42,185 nucleotides of DNA from Candidatus Luteimonas excrementigallinarum (GTDB lineage Bacteria; Pseudomonadota; Gammaproteobacteria; Xanthomonadales; Xanthomonadaceae). Each line of letters starts with the position of its first letter. Within the stretch, counting starts at the first letter, position 1. The position numbers and the translations under genes are program-made. This document shows, one piece after another, positions 1 to 7,827 of the stretch. Under the pieces are notes generated by a model that was not told the DNA's origin, ran no database searches, and saw only the letters and a list, made by a program, of their open reading frames with translations. The DNA is taken from NCBI GenBank assembly GCA_019115725.1, contig DXCY01000036.1:1-42185 (forward strand), read 5' to 3'.

Positions 1-306
1 CACGTGCACCAGCAGGTGCCAGGGCACGAACGACACCAGACCGATGGCGATACCGAATCCCAGCCCCTGGCGCAGCTGGACTTCATCGCTGTGGTGGAGG
101 CGGTAGTAGAGCCAGGTCATCGACAGGCCGATAAGCCCGTAGGCCACCAGGATCCAGCCGAACCGGGCGCTGGCCTCGGCCTGGCTGCGATACAGCGCGG
201 CGTGGGCCACGTAGTCGCCGCGCAGCAGCAGACCGTGCACCACGAGGCCAAGTACCAGCGCGGCCATGCCGACCAGTGCGCTGCAGATCCAGAACCGCTT
301 GCCCAT
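1..306 (-). CDS. Uncharacterised multi-spanning membrane protein (3' end outside window)
   Basis: The minus strand is open from an ATG at 306 to the window edge (102 codons, no stop). A purine-rich AGGGA lies 6 bases upstream of the ATG. The visible protein starts MGKRFWICSALVG and has three strongly hydrophobic stretches, at about residues 6-28, 48-66 and 82-100. The loops between them carry most of the charged residues. This looks like a small integral membrane protein with at least three helices. I do not recognise the family and assign no function. It lies 35 bases downstream of the M23 peptidase gene on the same strand, so the two could be co-transcribed. The ATG is well supported; identity is unknown. 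Confidence 0.6.
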   Translation of the reverse strand, partial: MGKRFWICSALVGMAALVLGLVVHGLLLRGDYVAHAALYRSQAEASARFGWILVAYGLIGLSMTWLYYRLHHSDEVQLRQGLGFGIAIGLVSFVPWHLLVHV

Positions 307-341
307 CGAAATCCCTGCCTGGCCGTTGCTGCTGGCTGATG

Positions 342-959
342 CTAACGCGTGGCGTCCGGCGGCTCCAGCCGGGCGGCGGCGGCCAGCAGCAGCGGCAGCG
401 GATCGTACGCGCCATCAGCACCATAGACGCCATAGTGCAGGTGGGGCGGCGTGCCGCGTGCGTTGCCGGTATCGCCAACGCTGCCCAGCAGGCTGCCGGG
501 CATCACCAGGTCTCCCGCTGCAAGTCCGGGGGCCCAGTCGTCTAGGTGGGCGTAGTAGTGGCGCTGGCGGGCGGGACCAAGAACCCACACCTGGCGACCG
601 CCCAGCCCGGTGTCGCGGATGGCGGTGACGATGCCGGGCGTGGCGCTGAGCACATCGGTGCCGCGCGGGGCGAAGATGTCGACGCCTTCATGCTGGCGGT
701 CTGCGCCGCGCGGGGCGCCAAAGGTGTCGGCGATGCGCGCGGCCTGCACGTCGCGCACGGGCATGGAGAGGGTGTCGGGAGGAGGCATGCGGGCCAGCTG
801 CCAGCTCATGCGCGGTTTGGCCATGAACGGTTGCTGCCATGCCCAGCCGGCCAGATAGGCCGCGGCCACCAGCAGCACGGCCCACGTGATGAGGGTCCGG
901 GCGGCAGGTGCATAGTCCCTGCGGGTCGGTGGGGGAGTGTGAGGCGATCCTTCCTGCAT
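342..959 (-). CDS. M23 family (LytM-type) metallopeptidase, membrane anchored
   Basis: This 205-residue protein has a short cytoplasmic N-terminus, one transmembrane helix (about residues 21-41) and a C-terminal M23 peptidase domain (about 75-190). The expected zinc ligands are visible: H90 and D94 in HEGVDIF, and H175 in the HLH motif. The additional catalytic histidines H138 (in HYYAHLDDW) and H173 are also present. It is therefore likely an active zinc endopeptidase facing the periplasm and acting on peptidoglycan cross-bridges or stem peptides. I chose the ATG at 959. The frame is open further upstream, but that part runs into the HU terminator and has no membrane-protein character. The ribosome-binding site is weak. 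Substrate and partner are unknown. The family assignment is firm. Confidence 0.85.
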   Translation of the reverse strand: MQEGSPHTPPPTRRDYAPAARTLITWAVLLVAAAYLAGWAWQQPFMAKPRMSWQLARMPPPDTLSMPVRDVQAARIADTFGAPRGADRQHEGVDIFAPRGTDVLSATPGIVTAIRDTGLGGRQVWVLGPARQRHYYAHLDDWAPGLAAGDLVMPGSLLGSVGDTGNARGTPPHLHYGVYGADGAYDPLPLLLAAAARLEPPDATR

Positions 960-1028
960 TGCCTGCACTCTGGGACAGGGGCAATGAATGTGGCGTGGGG
1001 GCGAGATTGCCTCGGGAGAGCAGGTCCA

Positions 1029-1061
1029 TGAAAAAGGCCGGCTCCCATGGGGCCGGCCTTT
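1029..1061 (-). terminator. Rho-independent terminator of the HU-like gene
   Basis: A perfect 10-bp inverted repeat (AAAGGCCGGC at 1033-1042, GCCGGCCTTT at 1052-1061) flanks a 9-base loop. On the minus strand the second arm runs into a T-rich stretch (GGCCTTTTTC). It lies 37 bases past the stop of the HU-like gene and before the M23 gene. Confidence 0.8.
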
Positions 1062-1097
1062 CAGCTTCGCGGGGCGCAGGACCCCGGAGCGGATCAA

Positions 1098-1487
1098 TCA
1101 GGAAGCCGCGTCTTTCAGCTTCTTCAGCGCGCGCACCTTGACCTTCACCGAGGCGGGCTTGGCGGCAAACACCTGCTCTTCCTTGGTGAACGGGTTGATG
1201 CCCTTGCGCTTCGGCTTGGCCGGCACCTTGACCGAGGTGATCTTCAGCATGCCGGGCAGGGTGAACGAGCCGACGCCGCGCTTGCTCAGCGAACCGGCGA
1301 TGGTGTCATCCAGGGCGGAGAGAACAGCGCGCACTTCCTTGGCAGCCAGGCCCGTGCTCTCGGCGAGGTGGGAAATCAGACCAGCCTTGGTCAGCGGCTC
1401 CTTGATTGCCTTGGGAGCTGCGGCCTTGGCGGGTGCTTTCTTCGCAGCGGCCTTCGTGGCCGCCTTCTTCACTGCTTTCTTCGCCAT
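1098..1487 (-). CDS. HU-family DNA-binding protein with Lys/Ala-rich N-terminal tail
   Basis: This 129-residue protein begins with a low-complexity basic tail (about residues 1-28, repeats of the AAKKA/PAKAA type). An HU/IHF-like domain follows (about 30-125), including the arm-like segment around KRKGINPFTKEEQ. Ordinary HU is about 90 residues, so the tail is a real extension. Such tails resemble eukaryotic histone H1-like proteins and are known for HU-like proteins of this bacterial family. The product should bind and compact DNA in the nucleoid, with the tail adding non-specific charge contacts. The ATG at 1487 is preceded by AGGAAAC, a good ribosome-binding site. The gene is monocistronic, with its own promoter and terminator. 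Confidence 0.88.
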   Translation of the reverse strand: MAKKAVKKAATKAAAKKAPAKAAAPKAIKEPLTKAGLISHLAESTGLAAKEVRAVLSALDDTIAGSLSKRGVGSFTLPGMLKITSVKVPAKPKRKGINPFTKEEQVFAAKPASVKVKVRALKKLKDAAS

Positions 1488-1542
1488 GTTTCCTGTTCCG
1501 TATGGAGGTGGAGTGATCAGGCCGATCAGCGTCGGCAGTTGG

Positions 1543-1571
1543 AATGTAGGACAAGAAAAGGCCGAGGCCAA
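1543..1571 (-). promoter_or_regulatory. Putative sigma-70 promoter of the HU-like gene
   Basis: On the minus strand TTGGCC (1566-1571) and TACATT (1543-1548) are separated by 17 bases, each matching the -35 or -10 consensus at 4 of 6 positions. An A/T-rich patch just upstream (about 1572-1602) could act as an UP element. The predicted leader is about 50 bases. This was read by eye only. Confidence 0.35.
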
Positions 1572-1708
1572 TAGAAAACTGCAAAAAACAGTGCTTTTTC
1601 ATGCATCCGGCGTGTCCGGGGTGCCTTTCCCGGGGTCGGTGGCCGGCAGCCACGCGCGCGTAACGGGCCGGGCCATAGGCTCTGCGTTCCTCTCAACGGA
1701 GCACGCTC

Positions 1709-2143
1709 ATGGGTATTTCACGCAAGGCCACCGCACGCTGGGAAGGCGATCTGAAATCAGGCCGGGGCAGCATCAGCACGCCCACCAGTGGACTGATGCA
1801 GGACACGCCCTACGGCTTCAACAGCCGCTTCGCCGACGGCAAGGGCACCAATCCGGAGGAGCTGATCGCCGCGGCGCATGCCGGCTGTTTCACCATGGCC
1901 CTGGCCAATGCGCTGGCTGAAGCGGGACATCCGGCCGATTCGGTCGACAGCCGGGCCGAGGTGGATCTGTCTACCGAGGGCGGGCCATCGTTGAGCGCCA
2001 TCCGGCTGTTCACCAGGGCCGTGGTACCGGGCATCGAAGAGGCGCAATTCCGGGCGATCGCCGATGACGCCAAGCAGAACTGTCCGGTCTCGCGTGCGCT
2101 GAGCGCGGTGCCGATCACGCTGGAGGCGGAGCTTGGCGGTTGA
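1709..2143 (+). CDS. osmC: OsmC/Ohr-type peroxiredoxin (OsmC family)
   Basis: This 144-residue protein has the usual length of OsmC proteins, which reduce organic hydroperoxides with a pair of cysteines. Both cysteines are visible: C60 in AAAHAGCFTMAL (start of the central helix) and C125 in KQNCPVSR. The N-terminal GISRKATARWEGDLKSGRG and the TNPEELIAAAHA segment are typical of the OsmC rather than the Ohr subgroup. The protein is expected to be cytoplasmic and to work as a homodimer. The ATG at 1709 has CGGAG upstream. It lies alone, divergent from the HU-like gene across a 221-base gap in which I see no clear promoter for this strand. Confidence 0.9.
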   Translation: MGISRKATARWEGDLKSGRGSISTPTSGLMQDTPYGFNSRFADGKGTNPEELIAAAHAGCFTMALANALAEAGHPADSVDSRAEVDLSTEGGPSLSAIRLFTRAVVPGIEEAQFRAIADDAKQNCPVSRALSAVPITLEAELGG

Positions 2144-2244
2144 GCGGGAGCCGGGCGGGAGGGCGCGTGAGCTGGCACGGCTGCGTTTGCGGCTCCGCGG
2201 GACGACATGCATAGTGACCGCCGATTCCGGGGAGGAGTATCTGT

Positions 2245-3939
2245 ATGCGTCGTCTGCTTCCGCTGGTGCTTGCCGGCCTGCTGCTGCAGGGCTGTGATCG
2301 CACCGGGGCTGTCCACACTGCGGAAGAGGGCGTGCGCCTGCTTACCGCAGAGCGCATCCACACCTCCGATCCGGACCGGCCCGTCGCCGAGGCCATGGCC
2401 TGGGATACGGATGGCAGGATCCTGGCCATCGGCAGTGCCGACGAACTGCGGCAGCAGTGGCCCGCGGCTGAAGTGCTGGACATGGGCGGCGCCACGGTGG
2501 TGCCAGGGCTGATCGATGCCCACGGCCACCTGCTGAACTTCGGCTTCTCCCTGATGTGGGCCGACCTGGCGGGTGCGCAGAGCCGGCAGGAAGTGGTTGC
2601 CCGGCTGCAGGACTATGCCCGCGACCTGCCCGGTGACAGCTGGGTGCTGGGCCGGGGCTGGGACCAGAACCTGTGGCCGGAGCGCGAGTTCCCGACCGCT
2701 GCCGATCTGGACGAAGCCTTCCCCGATCGCCCGGTATGGCTGGTGCGGGTGGATGGCCATGCCGGCTGGGGCAATTCCGAAGCAATGCGGCGCGCCGAGG
2801 CGGCCGAGGGTGCGCAATCGCTGGCCGGTGACTGGCAGCCGCAGGGCAGCCGGATCGTCCGTGATGGCGACGCGGCTACCGGGGTCTTCGTAGGCGGCGG
2901 CGCGCGCCGGCTGGTTGAGCGCGTCATCCCCGAGCAGGACGAAGCGCTGCGCGAGCAGGCACTGGAGCGCGCGCTGGCCGCTGCCGTGGCGGTGGGTCTG
3001 ACCGGCGTGCACGACATGGGCGTCTCGCGCGCCGATCTTGCCCTGTTCCAGCGCTTTGCCGACGAAGGGCGTCTGCCGCTGCGGATCGCTGCCTACGCGG
3101 CGGGCGATGGCGATGCGCTGGCCGACCTGTGCGCCAATGGTCTGTACAACCACGATGGCGGTCGCCTGCGCATGCACGGGGTCAAGCTGTTCATCGATGG
3201 CGCCCTCGGCAGCCGCGGAGCCGCCCTGCTGGAGGAGTACGCCGATGAGCCGGGCAACCACGGCCTGCTGGCCTACGCGCCCGAAGCCTACGAAGGCATC
3301 GTCCGCCGCGCCCACGAATGCGGGGTGCAGGTGACCACCCACGCCATCGGTGATCGCGGCAACCGCACGGTGCTCGATACCTACGCGCAAGTGCTGGGCG
3401 ATGCGGTGGATTCCGATCATCGCTGGCGCGTTGAACATGCGCAGATCGTGGCAGTCGAGGACATTCCGCGCTTCGCGGAAATGGGGGTGATCGCCTCCAT
3501 GCAGCCCACCCACGCCACCTCGGACATGCCCTGGGCCGGTGACCGGGTGGGCGAGGAGCGCCTGGCCGGTGCCTACGCGTGGCGCCGGTTTCTGGATGCA
3601 GGCGGGCACCTGGCGCTGGGCTCCGACTTCCCGGTGGAATCGGCGGATCCGCGGCTGGGGCTGTACGCAGCGGTGACGCGCCAGGATCGCGACGGGCAGC
3701 CGCCCGGCGGATGGCTGCCCGACCAGGTGCTAAGCGCCGAAGAGGCCCTGTCCGGCTTCACCGCCGGATCGGCCCGGGCCACCCGCAGCGAGGACGAGAC
3801 CGGCCGCCTGGCCCCGGGCCTGCGCGCCGACTTCGTGGTGCTGGCCGAGGACCCGCTGCAGGTGCCGGCCGCGCAGCTGGACGCGCTGACGGTGCGCTCG
3901 ACCTGGGTGGACGGCGAGGCCGTTTACGAGGCGGAGTAA
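2245..3939 (+). CDS. Amidohydrolase family lipoprotein (YtcJ-like, Amidohydro_3)
   Basis: This 564-residue protein opens with a lipoprotein signal peptide ending in the lipobox LQGC (C17), so it is probably lipid-anchored outside the cytoplasm. The rest matches the YtcJ-like metal-dependent amidohydrolases. It shows the first metal motif DAHGH (residues 91-95), the central GVKLFIDGALGSRGA segment, the histidine motifs TTHAIGDRGN and VEHAQIV, and the late aspartate in ALGSDFPVES. It closes with the beta-sandwich strands (GRLAPGLRADFVVL). The family hydrolyses amide or related bonds in many small molecules, so the substrate cannot be stated. The ATG at 2245 follows GGGGAGGAG, a strong ribosome-binding site. 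It is probably transcribed alone or read through from osmC 101 bases upstream. Confidence 0.87.
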   Translation: MRRLLPLVLAGLLLQGCDRTGAVHTAEEGVRLLTAERIHTSDPDRPVAEAMAWDTDGRILAIGSADELRQQWPAAEVLDMGGATVVPGLIDAHGHLLNFGFSLMWADLAGAQSRQEVVARLQDYARDLPGDSWVLGRGWDQNLWPEREFPTAADLDEAFPDRPVWLVRVDGHAGWGNSEAMRRAEAAEGAQSLAGDWQPQGSRIVRDGDAATGVFVGGGARRLVERVIPEQDEALREQALERALAAAVAVGLTGVHDMGVSRADLALFQRFADEGRLPLRIAAYAAGDGDALADLCANGLYNHDGGRLRMHGVKLFIDGALGSRGAALLEEYADEPGNHGLLAYAPEAYEGIVRRAHECGVQVTTHAIGDRGNRTVLDTYAQVLGDAVDSDHRWRVEHAQIVAVEDIPRFAEMGVIASMQPTHATSDMPWAGDRVGEERLAGAYAWRRFLDAGGHLALGSDFPVESADPRLGLYAAVTRQDRDGQPPGGWLPDQVLSAEEALSGFTAGSARATRSEDETGRLAPGLRADFVVLAEDPLQVPAAQLDALTVRSTWVDGEAVYEAE

Positions 3940-4010
3940 GCGGCCGCGACCCTGCCGATCGTTCGGGGGCGGATGGCACAGGCGTCACCGGGCGCGAATG
4001 GAATAGGTTG

Positions 4011-4032
4011 TCCACTGGCAAAACCCAGTGGA
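4011..4032 (+). promoter_or_regulatory. Perfect hairpin overlapping the ribosome-binding site of the DUF5694 gene
   Basis: TCCACTGG (4011-4018) and CCAGTGGA (4025-4032) form a perfect 8-bp inverted repeat with a 6-base loop CAAAAC. The second arm covers the first part of the GTGGAGG Shine-Dalgarno sequence at 4029-4034, just before the ATG at 4039. In RNA this would partly hide the ribosome-binding site. A regulatory role is inferred. Confidence 0.4.
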
Positions 4033-4038
4033 GGCAGC

Positions 4039-5148
4039 ATGCGGATTCGATCGGCAATGCTGGGCCTGGCGCTGCTCGCCGTGGGAATGGCGGGCACACA
4101 GGCGCAGAACCGGGTGGACCTGTCCGGGCTGGATCGCGGGATGGCCGGGCCGCGCGACCAGGTGCTGGTCCTGGGGTCAGTGCATCTGGCCGAGCATTTC
4201 AACGGGAACTTCGATCCCGCGGTGCTCGACCCCGTGCTGGAGCGGCTCGAGGCGTTTGAGCCGGACGTGATTACGGTGGAGTCGCTGTCGGGCATGGAGT
4301 GCGATCTGTACCGCCGGCATCCGGAGGTGTTTTCGCAGGAGGGCGTGGACCGGTTCTGCTTTGACACCACAGCGGCCCGCGCGGCGACCGGCCTGGATGT
4401 GCCGGCCGCCATTGCCAGCGTCAACGCGATGCTCGACGACTGGCCGGAGGCGCCCACGCCAGGCCAGCGCAGGCGGCTGGCCTCGCTGTTCCTGGCAGCC
4501 GGTGAGCCGGACTCGGCCGTGGTGCAGTGGCTGCAGCTGCCGGAACACGAGCGGCGCGCGGGCGACGGTCTGGACGATACGCTGGCCAGCCTGCTGCGCC
4601 AGCGCGAGTCGCACCCTGGCGAGAGCTATCAGATCGGTGCCCGGCTGGCGGCCAGGCTTGGTCTGGCGCGGGTGCATCCCACCGATGACCACACCGGCAG
4701 CAATCTGGACATTCCGGACGATCAGGTGGAAGCCTACGGCCAGGCGCTGTACGCGGCCTGGCAGACGGCATCGGAGACGAGGGACCCGATCGTCGGCCGC
4801 TCGGCTGCGCTGGCCGGTTCGGGCGACATGATGGGGCTGTACCGGTACGTCAATCTGCCGGCCGTTCGCCAGGCGGTGGCTGAGTCCGACTTCGGTTCCG
4901 CCCTGGCCCATGCGCCATCCCAGCCCTGGGGCCAGATGTACGTCGCTGCCTGGGAAACGCGCAACCTGCGTATGGTCGCCAATATCCGCGCCGCGTTCGC
5001 CGACCGGCCCGGGGCGCGGGTGCTGTCGATCGTCGGTGCCAGCCACAAGCCCTGGTTCGATGACCAGTTCGGGAGGATGCCGGGCGTGGATCTGGTGGAC
5101 GTGGAGCAGGTGCTCGGCCCGTTGCCCGGGCCCGCGGCGGAGCGGTGA
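4039..5148 (+). CDS. DUF5694-type secreted protein (TraB/ChaN-like fold suspected)
   Basis: This 369-residue protein has a signal peptide (MRIRSAMLGLALLAVGMAG, cleavage near TQA-QN), so it is exported. The mature part begins with the strand and motif VLVLGSVHLAEHF and ends with VLSIVGASHKPWFDDQF. Both are reminiscent of DUF5694 proteins, whose paired histidine motifs near the two ends recall the TraB/ChaN-like proposed metal hydrolases. No enzymatic activity has been assigned to this type as far as I know. I chose the ATG at 4039 because GGAGG lies 4 bases upstream and because the signal peptide starts there. The frame is open upstream to about 3973 without leader-like character. Function remains unassigned. 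Confidence 0.65.
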   Translation: MRIRSAMLGLALLAVGMAGTQAQNRVDLSGLDRGMAGPRDQVLVLGSVHLAEHFNGNFDPAVLDPVLERLEAFEPDVITVESLSGMECDLYRRHPEVFSQEGVDRFCFDTTAARAATGLDVPAAIASVNAMLDDWPEAPTPGQRRRLASLFLAAGEPDSAVVQWLQLPEHERRAGDGLDDTLASLLRQRESHPGESYQIGARLAARLGLARVHPTDDHTGSNLDIPDDQVEAYGQALYAAWQTASETRDPIVGRSAALAGSGDMMGLYRYVNLPAVRQAVAESDFGSALAHAPSQPWGQMYVAAWETRNLRMVANIRAAFADRPGARVLSIVGASHKPWFDDQFGRMPGVDLVDVEQVLGPLPGPAAER

Positions 5149-5163
5149 TCACGCCGGGCCGCA

Positions 5164-5183
5164 GCCGCTCTACAATGAGCGGC
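5164..5183 (+). promoter_or_regulatory. Inverted repeat around a -10-like TACAAT before lysAC
   Basis: GCCGCTC (5164-5170) and GAGCGGC (5177-5183) are perfect inverted arms enclosing TACAAT (5171-5176), which matches a -10 box at 5 of 6 positions. No good -35 is seen at the right spacing. It may be the lysAC operon promoter with a built-in operator, or simply a hairpin ending the previous gene. Confidence 0.35.
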
Positions 5184-5226
5184 TTCGCGTGCCCGCACCG
5201 GGCGGTTGGAAGAGGCCTCAACCCCG

Positions 5227-7827
5227 ATGTCCCCCATTGACCCGAACAAGAGCCGCTGGATCGTCCTCAAATTTGGCGGCACCAGCGTTTCCAAACGCGA
5301 GCGCTGGGACACCATCGGGCGCCTTGCCGCCGAGCGCGCGCAGCGCTGCCAGGCGCGCGCGCTGGTGGTGGTGTCGGCGCTGGCCGGGGTCACCAATGCG
5401 CTGCAGGACATCGCCGATGGCGCCGTGGATGCGCAGCAGGGGTTCGGGCAGCTGGCGCAGCTGCACGCCGATTTCGCCCGCGAGCTGGGGCTGGATGCGG
5501 ACCAGGTGCTGGGCGAACGCTTCGCCGCGCTGCGGGCATTGGCCGAAGACAACCGCGCCGCGGAGCGTCCGCTGGACTGGCAGGCGGAGGTGCTGGCCCA
5601 GGGCGAACTGCTGTCTTCCACGCTGGGCGCCGCCTACCTGCGCACGCAGGGGCTGGATTTCGGCTGGCTGGATGCGCGTGACTGGCTCGATGCCCTCAAG
5701 CTGCCCAACCAGGGCGAATGGACGACGCGCATGGCCGCCACCGGCCGGCGCGAGGCGGATGATGCCTGGCGCCAGCGCTTCGCCGCCCAGTCCGCAGCGC
5801 CCTTCCTGCTGACCCAGGGTTTCATTGCCCGCCACGACGACGGCGGCACCGCCCTGTTTGGACGCAGCGGCTCGGATACCTCGGCGGCGCTGTTTGGCGG
5901 CCGGCTGCGGGCGGAGCGGGTGGAAATCTGGACCGACGTGCCCGGCATGTTCAGCGCCAATCCGCGGGAAGTGCCCGACGCGCGCCTGCTGCAGCGGCTG
6001 GACTATGCCGAGGCCCAGGAAATCACCACCACCGGGGCGCGTGTGCTGCATCCGCGCGCGCTGGGGCCGTGTCGCGAGGCGGGCGTGCCACTGGCGATCC
6101 TGGATACCGCGCGCCCGGACCTGCCCGGCACGGTGATCGATGACGGCGCCGGCAGCGTGCCCGGGGTCAAGGCGATCAGCCGCCGCGGCGGCATCGTGCT
6201 GGTGTCGATGGAAACCGTGGGCATGTGGCAGCAGGTCGGCTTCCTGGCCGACGTGTTCGAGATCTTCCGCGTGCACGGGCTGTCGGTGGACCTGATCGGC
6301 TCGTCGGAAACCAACGTCACCGTGTCGCTGGATTCCAGCGAGAACCTGGTCAGCACCGACGTGCTGGCGCGCCTGTCCGAAGACCTGGCCCGCTGCTGCC
6401 GGGTCAAGGTGATCGCGCCCTGCGCTTCGATCACCCTGGTCGGGCGCGGCATGCGCTCGCTGCTGCACAAGCTCTCCGATATCTGGGCCACCTTCGGCCA
6501 GGAGCGCGTGCACCTGATTTCGCAGTCTTCCAACGACCTCAACCTGACCTTCGTGATCGACGAGGCCGACGCGGACGGCATCCTCGCCACGCTGCATGCC
6601 CAGCTGATCGCCAGCGGCGCCATGCCGGCGCACGAGCAGGGCGTGTTCGGTCCGCGCTGGAACGAGCTGTCGGGCACCGCGCGGGTGCGCGGCACGCCGT
6701 GGTGGCAGGGCGAGCGCGAACGCCTGCTGGCGCTGGCCGCGGAAGGCACGCCGGCCTACGTGCATCACCTGCCCACGGTGCGTGCCCGGGCCCGCGCGCT
6801 GGCGGCGATGGAGCCGGTGGACCGGCGCTTCTACGCGATCAAGGCCAATCCCCATCCGGCGATCCTCGAGGTGCTGGCGGAAGAGGGCTTCGGCCTGGAA
6901 TGCGTGTCGCTGGCCGAGCTGCGTCACGCCCGCGACGCGGTGCCGGGGCTGGAGCACGGCCGGCTGCTGTTCACCCCCAGCTTCGCGCCGATCGACGAAT
7001 ACGCGGCCGCGTTCGAGCTGGGCGCGATCGTGACCCTGGACAATGTGGAAGCGCTGCGGCGCTGGCCGGAGGTATTTCGCGGTCGCAAGCTGTGGCTGCG
7101 GGTGGACCTGGGCCGCGGCGAAGGCCACCACGCCAAGGTCAAGACCGGCGGCGTGGCGTCCAAGTTCGGGCTGCCGGTGGCGCGCATCGATGAATTCCTC
7201 GCCGCCGCGCGCGCGCTGGAGATCCGCATCGACGGCCTGCATGCACACCTGGGCAGCGGCGTGGATACGCCTGAACACTGGCGCTCGGTATGCGATGAGC
7301 TGGGCGGCATTGCCAACCGCATCGGCAGCATCGACACGATCGATATCGGCGGCGGACTGCCGATCCCGTACCGGGTCGAGGATGAACCGTTCGACCTGGA
7401 TGCCTGGAGCGCGGGCATCGCCGAGGTCAAGGCGGCCTATCCGGGCTACCGCATCGCGATCGAGCCGGGCCGATACCTGGTGGCCGAATGCGGCGTGCTG
7501 CTGCTGACCACCACCCAGGTGGTGGAAAAGCACGGCGTGCGCCGCGTGGGCGGCGATGCCGGCATGAACGCGCTGATGCGCCCGGCCCTGTACGAGGCCT
7601 GGCACGACATCCACAACCTCAGCCGCATCGATGATGTCGAACTGCTCGATTTCGACGTGGTCGGCCCGATCTGCGAAACCGGTGACGTGCTCGGCACCGG
7701 CCGCCCGCTGCCCGCGGCCACCGCGCCCGGCGATGTGCTGCTGGTGGCCGACACCGGCGCCTATGGCGTGGTGATGTCCAATACCTACAACCTGCGCGCG
7801 CTGCCGCGCGTGGAGATCATGGAGTGA
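5227..7827 (+). CDS. lysAC: Bifunctional aspartate kinase / diaminopimelate decarboxylase
   Basis: This 866-residue fusion carries the first and the last steps of lysine synthesis. The N-terminal half is aspartokinase: the KFGGTSV nucleotide-binding motif starts at K15, with an amino-acid kinase domain to about residue 290 and regulatory ACT repeats at about 300-460 (for example LIGSSETNVTVSLD, HLISQSSNDLNLTFV). The C-terminal half (about 480-866) is a PLP-dependent diaminopimelate decarboxylase. It has the PLP lysine K539 in FYAIKANPHP, HLGSGVDT, the glycine loop DIGGGLPIPY and the CETGDVLG motif with the active-site cysteine. Such fusions are known from Xanthomonas and Xylella. The ATG at 5227 follows GGAAGAGG at 5208-5215; a TTG at 5206 is a less likely start. 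The stop overlaps the murL start by 4 bases. Confidence 0.96.
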   Translation: MSPIDPNKSRWIVLKFGGTSVSKRERWDTIGRLAAERAQRCQARALVVVSALAGVTNALQDIADGAVDAQQGFGQLAQLHADFARELGLDADQVLGERFAALRALAEDNRAAERPLDWQAEVLAQGELLSSTLGAAYLRTQGLDFGWLDARDWLDALKLPNQGEWTTRMAATGRREADDAWRQRFAAQSAAPFLLTQGFIARHDDGGTALFGRSGSDTSAALFGGRLRAERVEIWTDVPGMFSANPREVPDARLLQRLDYAEAQEITTTGARVLHPRALGPCREAGVPLAILDTARPDLPGTVIDDGAGSVPGVKAISRRGGIVLVSMETVGMWQQVGFLADVFEIFRVHGLSVDLIGSSETNVTVSLDSSENLVSTDVLARLSEDLARCCRVKVIAPCASITLVGRGMRSLLHKLSDIWATFGQERVHLISQSSNDLNLTFVIDEADADGILATLHAQLIASGAMPAHEQGVFGPRWNELSGTARVRGTPWWQGERERLLALAAEGTPAYVHHLPTVRARARALAAMEPVDRRFYAIKANPHPAILEVLAEEGFGLECVSLAELRHARDAVPGLEHGRLLFTPSFAPIDEYAAAFELGAIVTLDNVEALRRWPEVFRGRKLWLRVDLGRGEGHHAKVKTGGVASKFGLPVARIDEFLAAARALEIRIDGLHAHLGSGVDTPEHWRSVCDELGGIANRIGSIDTIDIGGGLPIPYRVEDEPFDLDAWSAGIAEVKAAYPGYRIAIEPGRYLVAECGVLLLTTTQVVEKHGVRRVGGDAGMNALMRPALYEAWHDIHNLSRIDDVELLDFDVVGPICETGDVLGTGRPLPAATAPGDVLLVADTGAYGVVMSNTYNLRALPRVEIME

